A stretch of 64,000 nucleotides of DNA from Solenopsis invicta (Eukaryota; Arthropoda; Insecta; Hymenoptera; Formicidae): contig NC_052666.1 of NCBI RefSeq assembly GCF_016802725.1, positions 10,078,875-10,142,874 on the forward strand, written 5' to 3'. Made by a program: the position numbers and the translations under genes. Each line of letters starts with the position of its first letter. Position 1 is the stretch's first letter. Positions 8,628 to 19,735 of this stretch are shown piece by piece. Below the pieces are notes generated by a model. That model worked only from the letters and a program-made list of their open reading frames with translations, did not search any database and was not told where the DNA came from.

Positions 8628-9794
8628 TGTAACGATGCGCCTCCGCATCGTTCCCCCTGGGGCCACGAACCGCCCCCCTGTCCGGCCGAACACCCGCCGG
8701 ACAGACGAACAGGCGCTACGCGCCGATAATCGCCTCGAACACACGCACGCGAACGGTCCGACGAGCGCGCCGTTAAACGCCCGAAGTCCGCGCGCACGCG
8801 CACGGATTCGCATGCTCCTGGCGTTGGAGCAACAGAGAGGCGTACGCTCAAGCGAGAGCGCGATACCGGACCGATCTCGGAGCAGCGGGGATGCTGTATT
8901 CCGAGAAGAACCGAACTCCACTCGAACATCCCCGACTCTCCGAGATCGGGGTATAAAAGGCGGACGATCCCGCAGAGCGATCGACTCCTCTCCGGTCCAG
9001 CCTCCGAGCCAGACCCAGGAAATCCGCGTGGTAGAGCGAGCTCTGTCACCGCCGAGAGATCTCGGCGATTTCCGATCCCGCTTTCCCAGCACCGAGGGAA
9101 TCCGAGTGGTAGAGCGAGCTCTGCCACCGTTGAGAGATCTCAACGATTCCCTCAACCCATCTCCGTCCAAACATCCACGGTAACGACTGCCACCAAGGGG
9201 GTAGAGATATCTCTGCCTCCATCGAGAGCTCTCGAGGCAGCCGACACCGACTCACGTCGGGGATTCCCTACTAAGGGAATCCCGCCGCGCACCTGTCGCG
9301 AATTCGCGGAACACCGACGCGACTTCTAGCGTGGGGCGTCCCGGCCCGCGCGCACCGCGGACCGACAAGGCGACGTAAACATCGTAGGATCCTCGCGACG
9401 ATACCGACACCAAGCGCGAGCGAGACCGCGCTATCGTGCACTCTCTCGCACCGACCGCGACCCGAGTGCGAGCGACCGGACGTATGTACATAGATCCCCG
9501 GTCTGTAAATACCGCGTCTTCTTGCTGTAAATACCGCGTCTTCTTACTGTAAATACCGCGTCTTTTTATTGTAATACCGCGTCTTCTTATTATAAACCCG
9601 CGTCACCGTACCGTCGCGGATGCACCGCGTGTATCCGCGAACTGCGGGCACATATTGTCATTAGTAGATCATAAATAAAGTCATTACACATTACACGCAC
9701 GTCCGATCTCGGAATTGATTAAACCCGGCAACCTTCCTTCGAGCCCTGGCTTCCCTGAGCTCGTCCGCGCTCGGACAAAACACAGGTTGTTACA
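8628..9794 (+). repeat. 3' LTR of the gypsy element
   Basis: Same length as the 5' LTR (1,167 bp), identical except G at 9629 where the 5' copy has T at 3754. Contains the duplicate TATA box (8952-8958), the three stem-loop units (9018-9240) and AATAAA at 9674-9679. It ends GTTACA, followed by the GGTT target duplication. Confidence 0.95.
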
Positions 9795-10681
9795 GGTTTT
9801 GATGAAAGTTTTCGATCTAATTATTTCTGTTTTTATAGAACTCATAGAAATGATACTAAATGCCAAGTAAGAGAAAACGAAGAAAATTTGTGTAATATTG
9901 AAAGTTATATGAATGATAGCGTATCTCTGTCATATGGCATTAAAGAAGAGTGTATTTGACATGCTAAATTTTCATGTTACAAAAAATGTATATTGCAATT
10001 TAATATACGATGCTTTAGAAGGAATTTTAAGATATGACATGACCGAAATAATTAATTGTCTTATTAAAAAGAAATATTTTAGTCTAGATCAATTAAACGA
10101 AAGAATTAAATGTTTAAAATTTTTAGAAGTAGATACAGGTAATCCAATACCTTCAATTAAACCTGAAGATTTGAAGAAAAGAAGTATAATTATAAGCACA
10201 TCAGAAATGTTGGCATTGGTGATTTACTTTCCTATTTTAATTGGTGATTTAGTTCCTTCAACTAAAGCTGTATGGAATTTTTATCTTGTTTTGTACAAAA
10301 TGTTTGATATTCTAATAATGAGAACAATTTCTGAATCTTCAATTTCTTATCTAAAAATTTTAATTGCAGAGCATCACCAACTTTATTGCCATTTATTCGA
10401 GCAAACATTAAAGCCAAAGTTTCATATATTACTGTAATATCCCAGAATTCTGAAAAAAATAGGTCCTGTATGTCATATTTGGGTTATGAGATACAAAGCT
10501 TTTCATAAGCAACTAAAAGCTACCGTTACAATTTCACATTCTCGCGTGAATTTGCTTCTAACATTGTGCATTAAGCAACAGATGAAATTGTCTTACAGAC
10601 TTTTAAGCAAAAAAGGTCTTTCTAATCCTATAGAATGTGGAAAATTTGTAAGTACATTACACCCTGAGTGGAAATTTCAAC
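9795..10681 (+). pseudogene. family-A transposase, 3' part of copy A1
   Basis: Resumes the gene interrupted by gypsy: the first bases read GFDESF.SNYFC, matching GFNESFASKYFC in the copy at 36270. The frame at 9913-10437 aligns with the other copy through YDALEGILRYDM (cf. HDLFEGVCRYNL), NPIPSIKPE and LIGDLVPSTKAVWNFY. After a frame break, 10486-10701 gives YKAFHKQLKA and LSYRLLSKKGLS. Homology ends near 10681, about 85 codons before the expected C-terminus. Pseudogene, disrupted by frameshifts and by the 7-kb gypsy insertion. Confidence 0.7.
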
Positions 10682-10873
10682 TCGCCGGCGTCCAGTCATA
10701 ATCTAACCAATACGTGTCTTATATAGTCCCTGTCTAGTAATGTAACGCTTAGAAGTTTTAGCTACTCGACAAATAAATTGTCTCATAGCGAGCTTAAGAA
10801 AACTATCTAGCTACAAGATAACATTGTTTTTGCAGCTACTAGACAACTATAATAATGCTTTTACCAGGTCATA
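10682..10873. repeat. CTAG-rich repetitive sequence outside element C
   Basis: Short motifs such as CTAGCTAC, CTAGACAAC and GTCTAGTAATGTAACGC recur. The same kind of sequence lies beyond the opposite end of element C (23515-23600). It could be the outermost part of that element or a separate terminal fragment. No coding potential. Confidence 0.35.
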
Positions 10874-11218
10874 CCCGAGTAGAAATTGGAACTCATATCT
10901 GTCTAGTCATGATCTAGAAAAGTTATGTCTTACGTAGAATATGTCTATCTTTTTTTAGCTAGGTGTTAGCCAGAAATGTAATGCTCATTTTTCTAGTAGT
11001 AATAAAATGGCTAATCGCTAGATAAAACAACTAACTAGTAGTTTAGCTAGCTAGAGCTAGGTAGCGACTACATATAATAACTAGACTTGTTTAAAGACAC
11101 AATTTTTATTTTTTATTACCTTTTTTTTGTCCTTTTGAAGAGGTGAGTGCCAATATTTTCTATTCCTAAAAATGTTAATCACAATTTCATTTAAAATGTA
11201 CTTGGAAAAAATCATTTA

Positions 11219-11290
11219 CAACTGGTAGGATTTGAACCTGGGACCCTTGGTATTCGAGTTGCTCATCTTACGAACTGCGCCACTGCTTCA
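11219..11290 (-). other. tRNA-like sequence (SINE head or tRNA pseudogene)
   Basis: On the minus strand it has a box-A-like TGGCGCAGTTCGTAAGA and, about 40 nt on, a perfect box B GGTTCAAATCC followed by TACCAG. Spacing fits a pol III promoter of a tRNA or tRNA-derived SINE. The acceptor stem does not pair and the D and T stems are imperfect, so it is not a functional tRNA. It lies in the left terminal region of element C. Confidence 0.45.
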
Positions 11291-11473
11291 CTGATTGATA
11301 CAGTTGTTTCGTATTGTCTACATATGTTATACCCAGTACAGTTATATAATTTTCTAATATTATTTAATTCTGCAAAAATAAGCAATCTTTTGTTAAAATT
11401 ATAAATTATATTTTTCCATACTTTTATTGTTAATTTTTTAAATTTTGTTTTTTTATTTCATAAGAAATATATT

Positions 11474-11852
11474 TAGTGACTGCCTAGTAGTTGACTTACA
11501 AGAGGACTTTGAGAATTCGAAGATTTTGATTTTTATAAAACTTTGCACACATATAGAAAGAGAGGGTAAATAAATGAGTTCAGAAATTATTAGTTGGTGC
11601 CAATAAACTTTGGTATAAAACATTTTTTAATATCTTGAACAGTTTTTGAGATATATCGAGAAAAGTTAAAAGTCAATCTACGGATAAAAAGTGGCTTTAT
11701 TCCTTAAAATCCTTTTTGGCACCAACTGATAATTACTAAAATCATTTATTTATCCTCCCCTTTTATATGTGTACAAAGTTTCATTAAAATTAGAATCTTC
11801 AAATTCGAAAAGTTTCCTTCTAAATCACATGTCAACTACTAGGCAGTTACTA
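11474..11852. repeat. fold-back repeat with ~130-bp arms
   Basis: Left arm 11474-11601 (from TAGTGACTGCCTAGTAGTTG to TAGTTGGTGCC) is the diverged reverse complement of the right arm 11718-11852 (GGCACCAACT to CTAGGCAGTTACTA), around a ~115-bp centre. No ORF. Its ends carry the CTAG-type motifs of element C's terminal regions, so it may be an intrinsic terminal structure of that family and not a separate insertion. Confidence 0.7.
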
Positions 11853-12143
11853 GATAGATATTTTTATAAGATAACTTCAATCTATCTATTGACCAATTAA
11901 AAATTGCTAGTTGCTAGATAGTAGCTAGATTATATATTTTAGAAAAGACAGCGCCATCTATTACTATTTTTATTGTATAATGACTAGACAGCAGTTGCAT
12001 CGCGGCAGTTTGTTGTTATAACCTTATGGCATAGTGTAATGCATCGTTCTCCAGTTTATACTGTCTCCCCTGTTTCGATAAAATTTGAGACAGTAAGAAA
12101 TAGTATTTTGTGTTTAAATAGTTTTTTTTTTTTGTTATTACTA

Positions 12144-12361
12144 GAGCTCGGATGTTCAGGGGATTTCTCGGGTCGCGCGCGGACGCAGAGCACCGCTTTG
12201 TGCGAGTTGTGTGCTTGCGCGTAGGTGTTGTTACGTTCAGTAGACCGCGCGCCAGAGAAGAATTGTCGATCGTTACCACTAGTCTTCTTGATCAACACAC
12301 ATACAACTCGCACGCAGCGGTGCTCCGTGCGCGAGAAATTGCCCGAACATCCGAGTTCAAA
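12144..12361. repeat. small GC-rich inverted-repeat (MITE-like) element
   Basis: Starts GAGCTCGGATGTTC and ends GAACATCCGAGTTC. The arms (about 12144-12222 and 12293-12361) pair through GCGCGCGGACGCAGAGCACCG-like sequence and an ACTCGCAC block, with mismatches. The centre has no conserved gene. Local GC content differs from the AT-rich surroundings, supporting insertion. No clear target duplication. Confidence 0.6.
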
Positions 12362-12884
12362 ATCCATTTTATTCGAGTAAATCTTAACATTTTTGTTTGA
12401 GAGTTTTATGATTACTACTGGTACAGGGTGTCCACTACCTGGAAAAACCTGTAAAGTCATGGAAAGTCATGGGTTTCACATTATGCCCCCACGAATCCTG
12501 GATTTTCCTGGAAATTTGATCAATTTGATCATTAGTTCTGGAATTTTTTGAAGTTTTACTTCTAAAATTTTATATCTTTTTGACAAAATAATTTCTTACA
12601 TTTTTTAAATTTAGTTAATTAAAATCACAAATATTACATTATATACGTCTTTCAAACTTGCACACTTTTTCATATACCATAGAGCATGCGCATGTTGTCA
12701 TGGCGCATCTTCATATCGCTATATGTACCTTATCTGACAGGTTTCCTAACCTAAATTCGTCAACTTTAACAATTGATATTTCACTACGGGGGGCAGAGCA
12801 GCAATTATTTCTGTCATCTTCTTTTATTTTGAGCAAAAAGTTTAATTTTATCGAAATTGGAGGTAAGACCCGTATAATTATCCA

Positions 12885-13091
12885 ATGTAGAAATTTCGTT
12901 TCTATGGTTTAGATTATTTTCAGTAACAAAAATACAAAAATTAATATAACAGTATTAACAATTACGGTGACTATTATAATTTCCTCGAATGCGCCCGTCG
13001 TAGGAATTGTAATAGTCACCGTAATTATTAATACTATCACTTTAATTTTTGTACTGAAGATGATCCAAATTATAGAATCAAAACTTCTACA
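12885..13091. repeat. ~207-bp palindrome inside the hAT element
   Basis: The arms meet around CTCGAATGCGCCCGTCG. The inner 25 bp (AATTACGGTGACTATTATAA.. against ..GTAATAGTCACCGTAATT) pair almost perfectly. Pairing continues outward with mismatches through CAGTAACAAAAATAC and TTTTTGTACTG to TGTAGAAATTTCG and CAAAACTTCTACA. It is probably a fold-back MITE inserted in the hAT 5' region. Confidence 0.7.
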
Positions 13092-13290
13092 TTGTTAATT
13101 TTTATTCAATTATAAAGTTATTATTTGATTATTATGTACAGATTGACGGCTTTTATAATGTCAAAATTAATAAAATTTCAAGAAATCTGGCTTAAAAACT
13201 CTGAATTTCAAAACTAGTTACAGCCTATAAACAGAGAAGCCAAATTATGCTCGCTGCATTTTATGTTATTGCAATATTTTGTTGAGTAAT

Positions 13291-15407
13291 ATGGGAAAGT
13301 CAGCTCTTGTAAGTCACATGAAGAGCAAGAAACACATTGACCGATGTAATTCCATATCAATAAGACATTTTTTAGTTACAGCTAACGATTCTGCTTCAGC
13401 TGTTTCTTCTATTTCTTCCTCTGAATCAGCTCAAGTAAATCCTGAATTTTTCTGATCCTATTGCTGAATCTTCGTCTACGTGTTTCTATACTAATCAATC
13501 GATGCAACATGGTATTGAAACATTTTTGTTGAAAGATGATATTATAAAAGCTGAAGTACTATGGTGCGTAGAAACTGTAATGACCCACAAATCATTGCGT
13601 GATTCAGAAAAAGACGTACGTGTCCTTAAGAAAATGTTTACGGATAATTACAATGCTAAAAAAATGCAACTGATGAGAACCCAAATTGGATATATTATTA
13701 TGTACGGCATCGCTCCATTCTTTAATAAAAAATTAATTGAAAATGTAAACCGTGCAACTTTTATTGCTGTTGGCTTTCACGAATCTCTCAACAAAGTTAT
13801 AAAACGTCAACAAATAGATATAAATGTAAGATTTTGGTAAGATAAAGAAAAAGAAGTAGGAACACGATACTTAACTTCACGTTTTCTTCAACGCAAGAGC
13901 AACGGACAACTTCTTGAAGCATTTAAAAAAGGTATTGAAAATCTGACAGAAAAATTGCTGCAAGTATCTATGGATGGACCAAACGTAAATTGGGTTTTCT
14001 TAAAATAATATAAATTGGAATTCTCAAACAACAAATTACTTGATATTGGAAGTTGCGGTCTCCATTCTTTGCATTGTGCATTCAAATCCGGTATATGCGC
14101 TACAGATTGAAACATTATCTCATACATGAGAGCATTGTATAATCTCTTCAAAGATGTGCCAGCTCGTAGAGCTTTATACATTCATTATTCTGGTTCTGAT
14201 ATTTTTCCACTTAAATTTTACTCCATAAGATGGTAGGAAAATTGTGCAGTAGCTCAAAGAGCAATTGATGTCACACAATGCATTAAAAAATTTGTAGAAG
14301 GTTTACAATGAAACAAAATTGAATCAACGTGTGAAAGTTATAAGATAATTCTAAAATGCATTCAAGATCCTTTATTATGTGCAAAGCTTGCTTTCTTCAA
14401 ATCTCTTGCTTCCGATACAAAACCTTTTTTAAGGAAATTCCAATCAAACGCACCTTTGATCAAACAAACTTCCTTTTTTACATAGTGCTCTTTGTTTAAT
14501 GTTGAAAAACGTATTAGAACGTTTTATGAAACCCGAAATAATAGACAATATGTCATCAATCTCATTAAAAGATGTTCAGACACAGGAAAATCTACTTTCA
14601 ACAAAAAATATTATATTAGGATTTGATACTCTAAAAGCAATAAAAAAAGTCGACATTAAGAATGTAGATTTACTTCAATTTCGACAAGATTGTAAGAAGT
14701 GTCTCCAGAAATTTGTTTCCAAATTAATGACACGATCTCCATTAACATATACTTTGACAAAAGCTGTTACTTGCTTAGATCCAAGTCTCATAACTTCAAA
14801 TTTAAATTTAGCCAAGAGACGTTTACACAATTTATGTAGTATTAATGAAAACAATCGTTTAGCTGGATCAATAGCTGATATCGTAATTCGACAGTTTCGA
14901 GACCTTACATCGCGACCGTACATCATGGATACCATGAAATCTTATAATCGTAATGAAAAACGCTTAGATCACTTTTGGCGAAATATTGTAGGCCAAGATT
15001 TTAAGGAATTCATGAATGTATAATAATAAAAATGATTTGTTGCCTTTCATATAGCAATGCAAATGTAGAACGAGGTTTTTCAGTAAATCCTGAATGTCTT
15101 TAAAAATATGCGGGAAGAATCCATAGTTGTGCGTCGTCAAATATATGATGCCGTATTACATGAAGGTATTGATGTTTTACAAATACCTAAAGCTCTTTTG
15201 CTTATTGTTCAAAATGCTCAGTTCCGTTACATAGAAGATTTTAATCGACGTCGACAGCAAGCATCTGTTGTAGAACAAGAAGCGTCTATAAAAAGGAAAA
15301 AAACTTTAGAAGTAACAGAATTGGAGAACAAACGTTTAAAAATTCTAGAAAATGCTCAGAAAGAAGCAAATGCACTTAAAGAACAAATTGAAACTTTAAA
15401 AACATAG
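13291..15407 (+). pseudogene. hAT transposase pseudogene
   Basis: Starts MGKSALVSHMKSKKHI, a BED-finger-like beginning. Further pieces follow in order across several frame breaks and stops: a 112-aa block at 13502-13840, then LLQVSMDGPNVNWVFLK and LLDIGSCGLHSLHCAFKSG (about 13950-14090), a 174-aa block at 14499-15023, and the hAT-type C-terminal dimerisation motif SNANVERGFSVN at about 15052. The last open piece (15108-15407) contains VVRRQIYDAV and a lysine-rich coiled-coil-like tail. At least four disablements, so inactive. The family call rests on the NVERGFS motif and the TIRs. Confidence 0.7.
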
Positions 15408-15813
15408 ATATATGTATATATGTATGTAACTACTTTGTGCTTACTAAATATTCAATTATTTAATTATATATAAATATTATTTTCTTTTATCAGATATATT
15501 TGTTATTACAATTTTTAATAAGTTTATGTTTATATAGTTTTTGAACTATTTTTGTCTGAAAGAGATTTATGTTACATATTTTTTGTGATTGTATAATACA
15601 TATTCAAGGTATGTTAAAAAGTGTGAATTAAAATCAATTTATTTCAAAGCTATATTAAAAAATTCTCTAATCTTACCTGGAATTTTGATAAAAATTCCTG
15701 GAAAATCCTGGATTTTCATGGAATTGATTTATAAATTTTGAGTGGACACCCTGTTGTAGTAAAACTTTACTTCATACATTTTTTTCTTTCAGATATCAAC
15801 ATTGAACAAAAAG

Positions 15814-17570
15814 ATGTTTAATATTGTTCATTTTTATAAATCAACAACATATAAAAATAAAAAATCTATGGACTGTGTTCCATCGACTTGGATGTCTTTT
15901 GATCCAAAAAAGCAAGAATTGGTCGCTAAATTCATGCCTCCTCTATACACAAAGAAAAACTGTAAAGCACTACCTGAACTGGTTAAAGATAATAAAATTC
16001 CATTAGACAAGTGGCCACAGTATTCTATAAAAATACTTAAAAGTGCTGGTAAAGTAATTTAAATGTAAAAATTAACAAATAATTATATGTGTTGATCGAT
16101 ATTCCATGTTCTGAAATAATTATGATATAGACTGTAATAATACTATATATTTTAGAAACTTATTTAGGGATTTTATTGAAAATAGAGAAACTAATAAAAG
16201 AAGATTTTAATTACACTACAGATTATTGCACAACAGATGTAGAAGATGATGAAGATAGTAATCATAATGTGAAAAAAAAAGTTCTAAAAGGAGAGAGCCT
16301 TATATCACCAGTTATATGGATTGAAGGGTGAATTATCAAAATACACAGAGTTTTCATCTGATGATAGTGGTAAAAATGATAATTATTATGTCTTTATTTG
16401 TTTAATTATTTTTTGTTATATTACAAATTATACAAAATATTTTTATTTTATTTTTATCATAGACTCAAATACTGAAAATATGTGTAAGCCATTTAATAAA
16501 AAATTAATGGTCCCAGAAAGGAAAAGTCTAAAAAGAATAGTAGTAAAAAAAGCAGTACTGACATTTCTGCAGGTAAAGTTAATCAAATGAATCACTTGCC
16601 ATTGTGTTGCAAAAGAGTAAATTAATGTAAGTATACAAAAATTTTTTTCAGTAACAAACGTGCCAAGTTCCTCAATTATCAACAAACCTACAGTTGTTGG
16701 AGACGTAATATTGAAAAATCCAATTGATCAGGTCTCTTCTAATGTCATTGAGAATTGTAATAAGTTATTGATAATATTTTAATTTACAACATTTGATAAA
16801 AACTGTTGATTAAACTTAATACTACAATTATAATGACTTTTGTGATTTTTTAGATTTAAAACGTATTTTAACTGACTTGCAAGACATGAAACATAATCAA
16901 CAACTTATGAGATACGATTTACAGACCATGAAAATAGATTTTGAGCAACATATGATTAAAAGCATTGGTGAAAATGTCCCAGTTCATTGGTCGCAGGAAA
17001 ATCAAATCAAATGGCCTCTGAAAACTAAAGAAGAATATGATAAACTTAATTTATTATTAACAGATGAGAAAATTTGCAAAGACTTTGTAATATCTTATTA
17101 TCAAAATTATCCAATATTTTACTATTTTATTATTGTTTTATTTTCAAATATTTAGATGGCCACAATTGGATTCGTAATTGACGGAGAGACTGTAGTATAA
17201 AAAAATTTACTTGCAGTTGTCAGAAAATTTTTTCATAAAGACTTGGCGACCAAATTTACCTGTGTAAAACAAACCAAAGATAAATTTACACTTAAAACTT
17301 CAGCACTGTATGATTGCATCATTGGTAATTGATTTGGATTATTACGAAATGTATCACATACTTTGATAATTAACAGTAATAAGAAGAATAATTTCAGAAG
17401 TGTTTATGATGAAGAACAGAAAAGGTGCAATTCCAGAAACACTTACAGAGAAATTGTTAGATAAATTGATTGGTACAATACTAATTAACTCCAAAGATTG
17501 GGAGAAAGCGAGAGTGCACAAAGCAATTGCTGTGAAACAAGCAGAGGATAAGGAAAATATAAGTAATAAT
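15814..17570 (+). pseudogene. DUF4806-family gene remnant of element C
   Basis: Multi-exon gene decayed by stops and frameshifts. Exon 1 (15814-16048, donor GCTG|GTAAAG) encodes VPSTWMSF..KFMPPLYTKKN, matching exon 1 of the intact gene at 49810-53083 in sequence and splice phase. Further exon-like pieces are at 16156-16368 (a stop unless the frame shifts), 16465-16572, 16652-16760 and 16856-17090. The DUF4806 region (WPLKTKEEYDKLNLLL, VVRKFFHKDLATKFT, GAIPETLTEKLLDKLIG) runs to 17570. TAA stops interrupt it near 17200. The DIRS element begins at the last base of the gene and supplies its apparent stop codon. Confidence 0.7.
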
Positions 17571-17613
17571 TAAGCGATCAAACGAACTTACCTGTAAGTG
17601 ACGTTCGATCGTG

Positions 17614-17756
17614 ATTATATTCGAGCCTCGTCTTCGAGATTAACTTGTAGTAGCCTGCTTTGCCGGCGACTTGAACCACACTTTAGAGAAAAGGGTGAAG
17701 AGGCAGAGGGCGCGCCGCGGGCCCCACGCCGCGAGTGTCGCCCGTGATAGTTTCAT
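17614..17756 (-). repeat. DIRS inverted terminal repeat, element 3' end
   Basis: From ATTATATTCGAGCCTCGTC to CCCGTGATAGTTTCAT. It is the near-exact reverse complement of 22009-22150. It is preceded by the 43-bp terminal extension TAAGCGATCAAACGAAC.. (17570-17613). Confidence 0.9.
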
Positions 17757-17851
17757 TTCATTCAGAGAAGACGAGTAAGGAGTGTGAAAATTGTGGAAAT
17801 GGGCCGGGAAGTACTCAGGGTGGGACTCAATCTCTCGACGAGGCTCTTCAT

Positions 17852-17936
17852 ATAATCACGATCGAACGTCACTTACAGGTAAGTTCGTTTGATCGCTTAA
17901 TTATATTCGAGCCTCGTCTTCGAGATTAACTTGTAG
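17852..17936 (-). repeat. DIRS internal complementary region
   Basis: First half (CACGATCGAACGTCACTTAC.. to ..GATCGCTTAA, about 17858-17900) is the reverse complement of the terminal extension 17570-17613. Second half (ATTATATTCGAGCCTCGTC.., 17900-17936) equals the terminus of the inverted repeat and is therefore complementary to the far end at 22150. Such a region templates joining of the two ends in DIRS replication. Confidence 0.85.
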
Positions 17937-18001
17937 ATGTTTAGAGAAGAGCAATTTTCACTTCTCTCTTCGATAAGTCTCCTTTATTTTGCAGAAAAGG
18001 A

Positions 18002-18034
<33 letters not shown>

Positions 18035-18067
18035 TCACGAATCTTACACTGAAGTGAAGTGTTATTT

Positions 18068-19102
18068 TTACTTTTTGGATCCCAGCACCGATGTTGCAAA
18101 TGTCGTACGGTCCGGGAGAATGGGACGGTTGTAGAACCGTGCGAAGACGTCCGACTTCTCCGACCATCCCGCCGTTCGGCGGATGATGCTTATGTCTACT
18201 CCCTTTGATGCAGCCGCCGAAGTTGTTGCGTGCTTTGTACTGTATGCTGAGAAAAGGCTGGTATCAATGCCTGCCTGTGATAGGCATGATTTAATCCAAC
18301 GAGCCAGCGTTTGAGGCGAAGCTGGACCGTGGGGTTTCTTGGCAGTTATGAATAAATTATTTACGTTGGATCTGATTTTCTTGGTTCTTGAGATGTATGC
18401 TAGAACAGCGCTGGCTACGCAAACTTTAGGCCTGTCTCCGATGAAGGGTAACGACAGGAGAGGTTGAAAACCATTCAGGCGAGAAGTTTTGATCCTATCC
18501 GGAATTGTTATTGTTGTCTCTACCATAGATGAACTATGGCTAATCTGGTCTATTTTAATTAAAGAAAAGGTTTGTAGTCTGTGCGCTGTGCTCAAGGCGA
18601 GGAGGGTGACAGTTTTCTCGCTGAGTTGCTGTAGTTTTAGGGCCTCGTTTGGAGGTAAGTTTTCCAGGAATGCCAAGACTATTTCCGGATTCCAAGTGTG
18701 AGCGTATCTGGGTCTGGGAGGACGCAGTTTGAAAATTCCTTTAAAGAATCGTTGTACTGCCGAACTCTTCGCAAATTCTTCCTGTGAGATCAGGGTGATT
18801 GCTGATCGCGTGGAGTTTATTACCCCGTAGGAGGCTCCCTCGTTGAACAGTAAAGTTAGAAACTCGAGGATTTCTAGCGTAGATGCTCCGTGGACATTTA
18901 TCTGTCTTTGCTGACAGAAGTTCCACCATTTCTGTAGACTGGAGTTGTACTGCTTGTGTGTGGCATTTGTAATAGATTCAAGTAGGACCTCCGTGGTTGC
19001 CATCGAGAATCCCTTTTTCAGGTATGCTTGCCTGACAACTTCCCTGCCACCAGGGTAAGCCTGTTGGCTAGTGGGTGGTGGATCGTCCAGATGCCTGGTC
19101 AT
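18068..19102 (-). CDS. DIRS tyrosine recombinase
   Basis: 344-aa site-specific recombinase (phage-integrase fold) that would integrate the circular DNA copy. The frame is intact. Conserved features: Arg175 in STAHRLQTFSLIK, the C-terminal block KGVDISIIRRTAGWSEKSD, and nucleophile Tyr324 in FARFYNRPI. The usual H-x-x-R box reads Y-S-T-K here (residues 287-290), changing both catalytic positions. These could be inactivating substitutions or a lineage variant. The start at 19102 overlaps the preceding RNase H tail by 35 bp in another frame, so initiation or frame coupling is unclear. Confidence 0.85.
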   Translation of the reverse strand: MTRHLDDPPPTSQQAYPGGREVVRQAYLKKGFSMATTEVLLESITNATHKQYNSSLQKWWNFCQQRQINVHGASTLEILEFLTLLFNEGASYGVINSTRSAITLISQEEFAKSSAVQRFFKGIFKLRPPRPRYAHTWNPEIVLAFLENLPPNEALKLQQLSEKTVTLLALSTAHRLQTFSLIKIDQISHSSSMVETTITIPDRIKTSRLNGFQPLLSLPFIGDRPKVCVASAVLAYISRTKKIRSNVNNLFITAKKPHGPASPQTLARWIKSCLSQAGIDTSLFSAYSTKHATTSAAASKGVDISIIRRTAGWSEKSDVFARFYNRPILPDRTTFATSVLGSKK

Positions 19103-19735
19103 TGATGATTTTTCGGAGAGTTGGGAGAATCATGGAGAAGGGTGGAAAGGCATAAAAGAATTTCTTGCTCCAGTTAATTGTAAAAGCGTCTATTGCTGAG
19201 GCCGAAGGGTCTCTACGCCAAGAATAGTACTCCTTGCATTTAGCATTTATACGTGAAGCAAAGAGATCCACCTCCGGAGTTTCAAAGCGAGCGACTAAAC
19301 GATCAAAGGCATAGTCAGCAAGCTCCCATTCAGTATCAATGTTGTTATATCGGGATTCGTGATCGTGTTTTCTGAGGAGGGAATATAAGAAGCGAATAAC
19401 CAGAGATTTCTGGATTCACAGCATTGCCAGATTTGTCGAGCCAGTCTATTCAGGTGGGAGACTCTTGTGCCTCCCATTCTATTTATGTAGGATATAGCCG
19501 TTGTATTATCCACTCTGAGAAGGATTTCGCAATTTGATAATTTTTTAGCAAAGCACATAAGAGCTAAATAGATTGCCAACAACTCGAGATAGTTAATGTG
19601 ATTGGATCTTTCTATCTCTGACCAGAGCCCCCCTGTTGATTTATCACCACAGGCGGCTCCCCAGCCCGTTAATGACGCATCGGTAAAAATCGTGGTGTTA
19701 AAGTTCTTTGTTCTAATCGGGCTATGTGTAGACAT
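19068..19735 (-). pseudogene. DIRS RNase H region with frameshift
   Basis: Starts within 19735-19295: TTIFTDASLTGWGAACG (RNase H first Asp), INYLELLAIYLAL and VDNTTAISYINRMGG. The frame then goes wrong near 19340-19360, where the normal sequence after PSSENT appears shortened. The expected tail (DLFASRINAKCKEYYSW and AFPPFSMILPTLRKI) continues in another frame at 19271-19068. A short deletion is the simplest explanation. This domain degrades the RNA strand during reverse transcription. Confidence 0.75.

Larger units (their letters stand above)
2753..9794 (+). mobile_element. full-length Ty3/gypsy LTR retrotransposon, recent insertion
   Basis: A complete 7,042-bp element: two 1,167-bp LTRs, primer-binding site, gag, protease, RT-RNase H-integrase, a third ORF, and a polypurine tract. 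Domain order RT, RH, IN is Ty3/gypsy type. It is inserted in the family-A transposase gene with a GGTT duplication. The LTRs differ at a single base that I can find (T at 3754, G at 9629), implying very recent insertion. Its high GC content contrasts sharply with the AT-rich flanks. The reading frame changes twice in the internal region (gag to protease, and protease to RT). The first is normal for the group; the second may be an inactivating indel. No envelope-like (membrane) protein is present. Confidence 0.97.
12424..15753 (+). mobile_element. hAT-type DNA transposon, inactive
   Basis: TIRs CAGGGTGTCCACT (12424-12436) and AGTGGACACCCTG (15741-15753) are perfect inverses. The flanking 8-mers TACTGGTA and TTGTAGTA agree at 5 of 8 positions, consistent with a decayed 8-bp hAT duplication. 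The element contains one broken transposase gene in plus orientation and a large palindrome in its 5' region. It splits the region just upstream of the DUF4806 remnant in element C. Confidence 0.75.

Noticed and set aside
11219..11290. Functional tRNA gene
   Set aside because: Boxes A and B are good but the acceptor and anticodon stems do not pair.
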